Origin: Bacteroidota bacterium
GTDB taxonomy: Bacteria > Bacteroidota > Bacteroidia > Bacteroidales > UBA10428
Assembly (NCBI GenBank): GCA_017860375.1
Contig: JAGDMB010000047.1
Location: forward strand, 1 to 11,788
Length of the DNA: 11,788 nt
Reading direction: 5' to 3'
The notes beneath the pieces are model-generated. The model ran no database searches. It was not told the origin of the DNA and was given only the letters and a program-made list of their open reading frames with translations. Made by a program: the position numbers and the translations under genes. Of the stretch, positions 1 through 6,075 are shown one piece after another. The number at the start of each line of letters is the position of its first letter. The first letter of the stretch is position 1.

Positions 1-2
1 TG

Positions 3-692
3 AAATTTTCACCCCTGCCGGAGATCGACATGGAGCCTGAACAGGCGGACACAGGATTCTCTGCAAAAACCAGTATCCTCCAGTTCCCGCACCTTATCAT
101 GGGTGTAGTAGCCCTGTTCTTTTATGTAGGAGCTGAAGTAATTGCCGGCGATACCATCATCCGGTACGGGCTTTCCCTCGGTATTCCTTTGCAGTCGGCC
201 AAATACTTTACTTCCATGGTACTGATTGCCATGATTGTAGGATATATTGGCGGAATTGTTTTAATTCCCAAGGTATTGTCACAGCGTACGGCGTTGCTGG
301 GTTGTGCCATGCTGGGGATTGTGTTTTCCCTGCTGGCCCTTTTGGTTCCGGTCCATCTTCAGCTGAGTATGCCGTTCATCGATCTGATGACATTATCCAA
401 AGTGACCTTGACGATCCCGCTCACCGTGTTTTTTATTGCCCTGCTGGGTTTGGCCAATTCCCTTGTCTGGCCGGCCATATGGCCACTTGCCATTCATAAC
501 CTGGGGGGATATATCAAAACAGGGACCGCATTGCTCATTATGGCCATCGCAGGAGGAGCCCTGTTGCCTTTGCTTTGGGGAAAACTGTCCGATACGCTGG
601 GATCCCAGCAAGCGTATGTGGTTTTGCTGCCCTGTTACCTTATTATTTTATTTTATGCGGTAAGGGGATACAAATTGAGAACATGGAAATAA
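3..692 (+). CDS. Sugar MFS permease, FucP/GluP-like (C-terminal part, 5' end outside window)
   Basis: This is the C-terminal half of a major facilitator superfamily sugar/proton symporter of the FucP/GluP/NagP type, an inner-membrane importer of a monosaccharide. The frame is open to the left edge, so the ATG at 30 is internal and the N-terminal six helices are missing. Counting from that internal Met, about six hydrophobic segments are visible near residues 20-42, 57-79, 87-109, 127-148, 162-184 and 194-213, matching helices 7-12. Family-like signatures are FFYVGAEVIAGD in helix 7 and NSLVWPAIWPLAI in helix 10, which resembles the NS..P....LAI stretch of FucP relatives. It ends 20 bp before the nucleotidyltransferase gene on the same strand, so the two are probably co-transcribed. 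The substrate (glucose, galactose, fucose or an amino sugar) cannot be decided from this half. Confidence 0.88.
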   Translation, partial: KFSPLPEIDMEPEQADTGFSAKTSILQFPHLIMGVVALFFYVGAEVIAGDTIIRYGLSLGIPLQSAKYFTSMVLIAMIVGYIGGIVLIPKVLSQRTALLGCAMLGIVFSLLALLVPVHLQLSMPFIDLMTLSKVTLTIPLTVFFIALLGLANSLVWPAIWPLAIHNLGGYIKTGTALLIMAIAGGALLPLLWGKLSDTLGSQQAYVVLLPCYLIILFYAVRGYKLRTWK

Positions 693-712
693 ACCAATGA
701 TCCGATTAGCAT

Positions 713-1621
713 ATGAAACCTTCATTAGTGATCCTCGCTGCCGGTATGGGCAGCCGGTATGGCAGCCTCAAGCAGGTTGACCGTTTTGGACCGTCGGGAG
801 AGACCATCGTCGAATATTCCATATACGACGCCCTGAGGGCTGGTTTTGGCAAGATCGTCATGGTGGTACGAAAGGAATTTGTGAACGATTTTAAAGACCT
901 GATCCTCCGAAATGCGATGACAAAGGCCGAGATTGACTTTGCTTTTCAGGAACTTGAAAACATTCCGGAAGGATTGTCCGTACCCAACGACCGGGCAAAA
1001 CCATGGGGAACCGGGCATGCCTTGCTGGTGGCCGGTAAGAACATTTCCACCCCTTTTGCAGTAGTCAATGCCGATGATTTCTACGGGGCCGCTTCCTATA
1101 AAGTGATGGCAGATTTTCTGATTCAATCCCCGGAGGAAAGCATGGATACCTATTGCATTGTGGGGTATACCCTGGAGAATACCCTTTCTGAATCAGGCCA
1201 TGTTTCAAGAGGGGTTTGCATGACCGATGAAGACGGCTTCCTGAAGAGCATTTCGGAGCATAAAAAGATCTTCCGGCGCGATAATGCCATTATCAGTCAG
1301 CTTGACGAAACACATACCATGGAATTTACAGGGAAAGAGATCGTCTCGATGAACCTGATGGGATTTACCCCTTCTCTTTTTCATCACCTCGATGCACAAT
1401 TCCGAACTTTCATTCAGAACAATATAGACAACCTGAGCGCTGAGTTCTATCTGCCTGCCGTTATAAACAACGTGGTCAGGGAAGGCAAAGCCAGGGTTAA
1501 GGTACTGCAGACCAGCGAAAAATGGTTTGGGGTCACGTATAAAGAAGACCGTCCCATGGTAATCAACAGCCTGATCAAACTGCTTGAAGCGGGGGTATAC
1601 CCGGTGAACTTATGGGAATGA
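713..1621 (+). CDS. Sugar-1-phosphate nucleotidyltransferase family protein
   Basis: This is a cytoplasmic enzyme of the NTP-transferase (GT-A-like Rossmann) fold, expected to join a nucleoside triphosphate and a sugar 1-phosphate into an NDP-sugar and pyrophosphate. The N-terminus carries the pyrophosphorylase signature, LAAGMGSRYGSLKQ at residues 8-21, with the phosphate-contacting Arg15 and Lys20. KPWGTGHALL (96-105) fits the nucleotide/sugar-binding loop, and NADDFYG (119-125) gives the metal-binding Asp pair. Near the C-terminus, EFYLP (244-248) and EKWFGVTYKEDR (269-280) look like substrate-contacting segments. The length of 302 residues is normal for a single-domain enzyme. The ATG at 713 is the first in frame and directly precedes the signature; no Shine-Dalgarno sequence is visible, as is usual in Bacteroidota. 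Its place behind a sugar permease suggests activation of the imported sugar, perhaps after a kinase encoded outside the window. NTP and sugar specificity are unknown. Confidence 0.88.
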   Translation: MKPSLVILAAGMGSRYGSLKQVDRFGPSGETIVEYSIYDALRAGFGKIVMVVRKEFVNDFKDLILRNAMTKAEIDFAFQELENIPEGLSVPNDRAKPWGTGHALLVAGKNISTPFAVVNADDFYGAASYKVMADFLIQSPEESMDTYCIVGYTLENTLSESGHVSRGVCMTDEDGFLKSISEHKKIFRRDNAIISQLDETHTMEFTGKEIVSMNLMGFTPSLFHHLDAQFRTFIQNNIDNLSAEFYLPAVINNVVREGKARVKVLQTSEKWFGVTYKEDRPMVINSLIKLLEAGVYPVNLWE

Positions 1622-1645
1622 CGCAGAGGAAAAAAGAACAGAAAA

Positions 1646-1795
1646 TCAGAACAGTGTATAAATAAAGGGTGCCAGTGCACTTCCGCTGCTAAAAACTATC
1701 AGAAGGCCAAGCAGCAAAAACAGTATTATGGTAGGGATAAGCCACCATTTTTTTCTTTCCTTCATATAGTTCCAGAAGTCTCTCAGAAAGTCCAT
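1646..1795 (-). CDS. DUF5989 / SxtK-like small membrane protein
   Basis: This is a 49-residue ORF on the minus strand, from an ATG at 1795-1793 to a TGA at 1648-1646. It begins MDFLRDFWNYMKERKKWW, continues with one hydrophobic helix (about residues 19-35, IPTIILFLLLGLLIVF) and ends SSGSALAPFIYTLF. An amphipathic, basic N-terminus, a single transmembrane segment and a GSA.APFIYTLF tail are the pattern I recall for DUF5989, the family containing SxtK of saxitoxin clusters. The biochemical function of that family is unknown. It lies 100 bp downstream of the SGNH hydrolase gene on the same strand and converges on the nucleotidyltransferase gene, with a 24-bp gap. A perfect TATTTTTG promoter-like box 27 bp upstream could give it its own transcript. 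The strong family-like ending argues that it is a real gene despite its size. Confidence 0.82.
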   Translation of the reverse strand: MDFLRDFWNYMKERKKWWLIPTIILFLLLGLLIVFSSGSALAPFIYTLF

Positions 1796-1822
1796 GTTCG
1801 TTTCGTATTAATTTTCTGTTTC

Positions 1823-1830
1823 CAAAAATA
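1823..1830 (-). promoter_or_regulatory. Possible Bacteroidota -7 promoter box for the DUF5989 gene
   Basis: On the minus strand this reads TATTTTTG, a perfect match to the Bacteroidota -7 consensus TAnnTTTG. It lies in the 100-bp gap upstream of the DUF5989 gene, with room for a leader of about 20 bases before the ATG. No TTTG -33 element is seen at the expected distance, so this is only a candidate. A/T-rich DNA gives such matches by chance. Confidence 0.35.
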
Positions 1831-1895
1831 GTATAAACCGCTGAAAAACCATCAGGCCGGTTCAGGTTTCAATCGTTCCGTCCGTATTTTTTCGG

Positions 1896-4151
1896 TCATT
1901 GCACCGGAGTACCCTGAAAATATTCCTTCAGTCTGGCCAGTTCGGGGTAATCCGGTTCGATCTGTGCAAGTTGTTTCAGGTATCGGTCGGCATCCTGCCG
2001 CTGCCCGTTGTTCAGGCACACAAGGATCATAAGGTGAAGATAACGCGGATCGGTGTCGAAATCGCCGTACACTTTCCGCAACCGAAACAAGGCTTTCGGA
2101 TGCTCGTTGTTCTTCGCATATATTTCTCCCAGCATGCGGTTTGCAACCGGTGAATCGTTGATCTTCAGCGATTCGAGCAGCACCCGTTCGGCACCCTGTT
2201 GATCGGCCTTTGCCAGCAGTTCATTGGCCTGATCAATGAATGGTTTTATTTGCACCGGGATATAGGAAGTATAGAAATACCCGCGTGGTGGAACGCTGAT
2301 CTGAATGCCGGGACTCATCCGGTGCATCGACTGGAGGATCCGTGTGGCATTTTCTTTGTCATTCCTATAGGTATAGGCAATGTATAATTTGGTCAGCACT
2401 TTCATCCTGTCACTGTCTTTACCCGCTAATTCCAGGGCTTTTGAAAAATAACGGACAGCCTGGATCAGATCATTCTTAATCAGGTAGATCTCACCCGCCC
2501 TGAATCGGGCATAAAAGGATTCCTCGCAGTCCAGTGAACGGTTGTAATACTTCAGGGCCAGAGGAAGGTCACCGCTATTGATCAGACAATCCGCAGCTTT
2601 TCTGTAATACACGGGCAAGTATGGATTGATTTTAACCAGGGCATTGTATTCCCGGAAGGCATTGAAATAATCCTGTTGCTTTTCAAAGCGGATGGCAAGC
2701 TCTTCATGCGCATCACTGGTGGAGACTTCTTTGCTGGCAATAACGGTAAAAGCCAGTGAATCGAGAAAGGAAACCGGCCGGTAAATCTGCCGGTAATCAA
2801 TATAGTCTTTCGATTCATCCCGAAAGGGGAAATGAAATTTCAGATTGGCGATGCGGTGATAGCCTACAAGCCGGTCGAGTTCCGTATAACCATAGGTATT
2901 CCGATAATACTCAGCGGATTTCACCGAAAATTCATCTACGTTTTTACCGATGATGCCTGACCTTGCAATGGCCTCATAGAAAGCATCGGCCAGCAGGAAC
3001 TGGCCTTCGATATTGGGATGAACGTGCTCCGTCAGGAGATTGTCACCCACAATCTGATGGGGGGAATTCGATTCAAAAAGGGCAAGCGTTGGCACATAGC
3101 TGGCTTTGTACTCAACGGCAAGGCTGCGGATTTTTTCATTTATTTCACCGGAAGCCCTGAACCGGATGCAATCGTAATCCCTTGCCATCAGGTAATTCTC
3201 CTTTGCCTTTTGAAATTCATTCCTTTGTTCAGCTGCCCTGGCTTCCTTATAATAATCATCCGCTCCTTTATAATTTTCGGTTGCAATGGATTTAAACGGT
3301 TTGATATCCCGTACATTGCTTACCAGGTCGCTGACAAAAACCGGAACCTTATTTTTCCGGGCCAGGTTGAGCATGGCACCGTAATTTTTTTCAAAGTACC
3401 GGATCCCCTTCCTGTAATCCTTGCTGTTATATATAATATCGGCTTTCCTTACGACCTTCGACATAAGGGTTCCCCGCGACGGAGCCTTCCCTCCCGAAAA
3501 TGTCTTTCCGATACCGCCGATACTATTTCGGATGGCCTGGTATACCTTGCTGTTCATTAGCCTGAGATGAAGCCGGATAAGGGCACGGTTATTTCCGATG
3601 GCTTCTGCAGAACCCACACCAAAAGCGCCATAAAACTCATTGTGGCCGGCATAAATGAGAATTGCATCGGGTTTTTCAGCCAGGATCTGCGGCATAAAAT
3701 CCAGCAATGTAAAGGTATTGATGGCTGTGATTGCGGTATTTATCATTTCGATCTTTTTACCGGGATAGGCATCCTGCAGGCGTTCCTGCAAGATTCTTGA
3801 AAACATCAGGTTGTATTCATAGGGAAATCCGATCACGGTCGAACTGCCCATTACGAAAATGCGGAAACAATTATCCGGTTTTTTACGGAGAAAAATATCC
3901 CGTGCAGGCTCTGAGTATTCCAGCCGCTGAAAATATTTTGCTCCCACATGGGGATTGACGGTCCTGTATTCCTTGTACTGTTCATCGGGATGATCCATGA
4001 AAAGACGGGATTCATCACCGTAGTGGAAGATCCGCAAAATGAATTCCAGCAAAATAAAAAGCAAAACCGGAAAAAAAGCGATCAAAAAGTTAAACAGCAG
4101 TCTCTTTGGTTTTGGAATATCCTTTTTTACCGGAATGTTCTTCTTTTTCAT
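1896..4151 (-). CDS. Membrane-anchored SGNH/GDSL-like hydrolase with C-terminal TPR repeats
   Basis: This 751-residue protein has a basic N-terminus (MKKKNIPVKK), one transmembrane helix at about 19-41 that should anchor it in the inner membrane, an SGNH-hydrolase domain at about 95-400, and TPR-like helical repeats at about 479-740. SGNH blocks are visible: FVMGSSTVIG (99-108), where Ser104 would be the nucleophile and the usual Asp of GDS is Ser103; GHNE (169-172), supplying the oxyanion-hole Gly and Asn; and EHVH (375-378), with Glu in place of the Asp of DxxH and His378 as catalytic base. The region around 297-326 also looks TPR-like and is inserted between the last two blocks. SGNH enzymes are usually esterases or O-acyl-transfer enzymes; the substrate here is unknown, perhaps an envelope glycan. 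A TTG at 4163 would add four residues, but the ATG at 4151 is preferred. The gene follows the sigma-factor gene by 57 bp and precedes the DUF5989 gene by 100 bp, on the same strand. Confidence 0.85.
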   Translation of the reverse strand: MKKKNIPVKKDIPKPKRLLFNFLIAFFPVLLFILLEFILRIFHYGDESRLFMDHPDEQYKEYRTVNPHVGAKYFQRLEYSEPARDIFLRKKPDNCFRIFVMGSSTVIGFPYEYNLMFSRILQERLQDAYPGKKIEMINTAITAINTFTLLDFMPQILAEKPDAILIYAGHNEFYGAFGVGSAEAIGNNRALIRLHLRLMNSKVYQAIRNSIGGIGKTFSGGKAPSRGTLMSKVVRKADIIYNSKDYRKGIRYFEKNYGAMLNLARKNKVPVFVSDLVSNVRDIKPFKSIATENYKGADDYYKEARAAEQRNEFQKAKENYLMARDYDCIRFRASGEINEKIRSLAVEYKASYVPTLALFESNSPHQIVGDNLLTEHVHPNIEGQFLLADAFYEAIARSGIIGKNVDEFSVKSAEYYRNTYGYTELDRLVGYHRIANLKFHFPFRDESKDYIDYRQIYRPVSFLDSLAFTVIASKEVSTSDAHEELAIRFEKQQDYFNAFREYNALVKINPYLPVYYRKAADCLINSGDLPLALKYYNRSLDCEESFYARFRAGEIYLIKNDLIQAVRYFSKALELAGKDSDRMKVLTKLYIAYTYRNDKENATRILQSMHRMSPGIQISVPPRGYFYTSYIPVQIKPFIDQANELLAKADQQGAERVLLESLKINDSPVANRMLGEIYAKNNEHPKALFRLRKVYGDFDTDPRYLHLMILVCLNNGQRQDADRYLKQLAQIEPDYPELARLKEYFQGTPVQ

Positions 4152-4208
4152 GAGGAAAAACAAATTAAATCCATGAATGGTTAATGAAATATAATTTCCC
4201 CCTACTTT

Positions 4209-4775
4209 CTATAATACCTTATCCAGAATGGGAGTCAATACCGCTTTAAGATCCCGGAGAGCAAGTCGCATATGAGCTTCTACCGTTTTTTCCGCGATCC
4301 CCAGGGATTTTGATATGACTTTATGACTCATTCCTTCCATCCGGCAAAGCTGGAAAATTTCCTGCCTTTTGGGAGGCATGTTCCGGATCGTTTTATTGAT
4401 CAGTTCCTGCAGATCATCATAGGTGATCCTTTCTTCAAGTTCCCTGACAGGCGTCTGAAGAACCTTTAAAACATCACTTATGTATGCGCGATGGTACATT
4501 TTTTTACGGCTTTCATTGAATACCGTATTCTTAATCATCGTTAAGAGGTAACCGCTGAAAGAAAGATCGGGCTTGATTTTGTGCCGGTTTTCCCAAAGCT
4601 TGGTAAAAACTTCCTGCACCACCTCTTCCGCTTCAAAGCTGTTCCTCAAAAAGTGAAAGGCAAAACCATATGCGCGTTCAACATATTGAAAATAAAGCTT
4701 TTCGAAAGCGAAATTATCACTTTCCAGAAGCCTTATTACAAGTTCCCGTTCCTCCTGTGCTGATAGCGTAGTCAA
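4209..4775 (-). CDS. ECF-type RNA polymerase sigma factor, sigma-70 family
   Basis: This 188-residue extracytoplasmic-function sigma factor directs RNA polymerase to a specific promoter set. Region 2 spans about residues 22-90 and includes the core-binding and -10 recognition stretch AEEVVQEVFTKLWENR (49-64), followed by FSGYLLTMIKNTVFNESRK. Region 4 spans about 122-178 with the -35-binding helix-turn-helix MSHKVISKSLGIAEKTVEAH (149-168). There is no region 3, as expected for the ECF class. The whole pattern matches the ECF sigma-70 factors expanded in Bacteroidota. The start appears to be TTG at 4775-4773: reading upstream in frame, no ATG occurs before a stop at about 4859-4857, and the next internal Met lies inside region 2. 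No FecR-type anti-sigma gene or SusC-like gene is adjacent, unlike many relatives. The next gene on the same strand encodes the SGNH-TPR protein, so the two may be co-transcribed. Confidence 0.9.
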   Translation of the reverse strand: MTTLSAQEERELVIRLLESDNFAFEKLYFQYVERAYGFAFHFLRNSFEAEEVVQEVFTKLWENRHKIKPDLSFSGYLLTMIKNTVFNESRKKMYHRAYISDVLKVLQTPVRELEERITYDDLQELINKTIRNMPPKRQEIFQLCRMEGMSHKVISKSLGIAEKTVEAHMRLALRDLKAVLTPILDKVL

Positions 4776-4810
4776 TGGAAAAACTTTAGCTAAATATATA
4801 AAAATTAATC

Positions 4811-4828
4811 GGTATGGAATCCGATACC
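4811..4828. repeat. 18-bp imperfect palindrome, possible operator
   Basis: The sequence GGTATGGAATCCGATACC has perfect 5-bp outer arms (GGTAT/ATACC), and 14 of its 18 positions match its own reverse complement. A further GGTATG occurs at 4837-4842 as a direct repeat of the left arm. It sits between the divergent sigma-factor and efflux genes, where a regulator could bind, or it could form a short hairpin in the sigma-factor leader. No regulator gene next to it suggests a binder. Confidence 0.35.
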
Positions 4829-4868
4829 TTCTTTTTGGTATGCATGCGGCCGGAAATTATGCCGTGTT

Positions 4869-4876
4869 TACCTTTG
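4869..4876 (+). promoter_or_regulatory. Possible upstream -7 promoter box of the efflux operon
   Basis: TACCTTTG matches the Bacteroidota -7 consensus TAnnTTTG. It lies 102 bp before the adaptor start codon and is identical to a second box 64 bp downstream. No TTTG -33 element is seen at a normal distance. If used, it would give a leader of about 95 bases. Confidence 0.3.
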
Positions 4877-4932
4877 CAAAAGGGATTTCGATAGCATAAT
4901 TATTCTGCGTGAACCACTGAACAGGTTTTTAT

Positions 4933-4940
4933 TACCTTTG
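4933..4940 (+). promoter_or_regulatory. Probable -7 promoter box of the efflux operon
   Basis: TACCTTTG is a perfect TAnnTTTG match placed 37 bp before the adaptor ATG. Initiation a few bases downstream would give a leader of roughly 30 bases, a normal arrangement in Bacteroidota. A clear -33 TTTG is missing, so the promoter may be weak or helped by an activator. Confidence 0.45.
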
Positions 4941-4977
4941 TTATGCTACAGGGATAATTTAGTTAAATCACATCATT

Positions 4978-6075
4978 ATGAAGAAAGGACATAAGTTCAT
5001 GATCTGGGGCGGTGTTATTCTGCTGTTGTTGATCATGATATTATTGCCAAAAGTTCTGCAAAGCCACAAAAGCTCGGATGAAAAACAAAAGAGGGCTGTT
5101 CTTCAGCAGGCCGCACGGGTAAAGACCATGGTTTTAAAGTCCGGCATAATCCGGGAACACCTGAAAACGACCGGAACCCTGCTGGCGGACGAAGAAGTGG
5201 ACCTGACCTTTGAAGGGCAGGGAAAAATTGAGACCATCTATTTTCACGAAGGAAGCCATGTGAACAAGGGCACGGTGCTGGCCAAGCTGAATGATGATGA
5301 ACTGCAAGCACAACTGGTGAAGCTGAACCTTCAGAACAACCTTCTTCAGGAGCGGCTGAACCGCCAGAAGGTTTTGCTGGAAAGGGAAGCCATAAGCCAG
5401 GAATCTTATGACCAGCTGATGACAGACCTTCAGAGCAACGAAGCAGAGATTAAATTAATCAGGGTGCAAATCGACAAAACGGAGATCAAAGCTCCCTTTG
5501 ACGGTATTATTGGTTTGCGGTATGTGAGCGAGGGAGCATATGTAAGTCAAAATACCCGCATTGCAAGATTGGTGAAAATACAACCCCTTAAAATTGAATT
5601 TGCCGTTCCGGAACGGTATGCGGGTGCAATAAAGGTCGGCAGTGAGCTTAGTTTCCAACTGGATAATGCCGACGAAAAATATACAGCCAGGGTTTATGCC
5701 ATGGAGCCTGCAGTTGATCCGGGCACACGGACTATGACACTTCGTGCGCTTTATCCGAATAAAGATGCCCGTCTTCATCCGGGACACTTTGTTTCTGTGC
5801 TGTTGATCATTCGCGAAAAAAATGATGCCCTTCAGGTGCCGACGGAGGCTATCATACCCGAGCTGGGCGGAGAAAAAGTTTTTACCGTGGTGAATGGAAG
5901 GGCCGTTTCAATTCCTGTAACCATTGGTATGCGTACACCCGAAGCTGTTGAAATCACCGGAGGCCTGCATGCAGGTGATTCGGTGGTGATCAAAGGCATA
6001 ATGCAGCTCCGTTCGGATATGCCGGTTTCTGCGATGACAGAAGACAGCATTGAAAACCAAAAGCGCCTTCCATGA
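4978..6075 (+). CDS. RND efflux periplasmic adaptor subunit (membrane fusion protein, HlyD/AcrA family)
   Basis: This 365-residue adaptor should link the inner-membrane RND pump to the outer-membrane channel across the periplasm. It has a short basic N-terminus and a hydrophobic helix at about residues 9-24. There is no lipobox Cys, so it should be held by an uncleaved anchor rather than a lipid. The domain order is that of the family: first half of the barrel-sandwich (lipoyl-like) domain at about 67-105 (EGSHVNKGTVLAKLNDDEL), an alpha-helical coiled-coil hairpin at about 108-167, second lipoyl half at about 168-200 (IKAPFDGIIGLRYVSEGAYV), beta-barrel domain at about 203-278 (with DPGTRTMTLRA at 247-257), and membrane-proximal domain at about 283-350. 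The hairpin is short, as in many Bacteroidota adaptors. The start is the first ATG after an A/T-rich leader. Its TGA overlaps the ATG of the pump gene as ATGA, indicating translational coupling. Confidence 0.93.
   Translation: MKKGHKFMIWGGVILLLLIMILLPKVLQSHKSSDEKQKRAVLQQAARVKTMVLKSGIIREHLKTTGTLLADEEVDLTFEGQGKIETIYFHEGSHVNKGTVLAKLNDDELQAQLVKLNLQNNLLQERLNRQKVLLEREAISQESYDQLMTDLQSNEAEIKLIRVQIDKTEIKAPFDGIIGLRYVSEGAYVSQNTRIARLVKIQPLKIEFAVPERYAGAIKVGSELSFQLDNADEKYTARVYAMEPAVDPGTRTMTLRALYPNKDARLHPGHFVSVLLIIREKNDALQVPTEAIIPELGGEKVFTVVNGRAVSIPVTIGMRTPEAVEITGGLHAGDSVVIKGIMQLRSDMPVSAMTEDSIENQKRLP

Larger units (their letters stand above)
4776..4977. promoter_or_regulatory. Divergent intergenic region between the sigma-factor gene and the efflux operon
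   Basis: This 202-bp spacer holds no ORF I can support. It should contain the promoters of both the minus-strand sigma-factor block and the plus-strand efflux operon. It carries two TACCTTTG boxes facing the efflux operon, an imperfect palindrome nearer the sigma gene, and an A/T-rich stretch (TATATATTTA on the minus strand) just upstream of the sigma-factor start. Such an arrangement could couple expression of the two blocks, but no known operator was recognised. Confidence 0.6.

Noticed and set aside
1622..1645. Terminator between the convergent nucleotidyltransferase and DUF5989 genes
   Set aside because: The 24-bp gap is A-rich without a stem; no hairpin can be drawn.
3018..3560. Open frame of 180 codons on the plus strand
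   Set aside because: It lies inside the SGNH-TPR gene in antisense. The catalytic blocks and domain order of the minus-strand protein show which strand is real.
4165..4184. Small dyad CCATGAATGG flanked by TTAA between the sigma and SGNH genes
   Set aside because: The stem is only 4 bp with a 2-base centre and no T-run follows, so it is too weak to call a terminator or operator.
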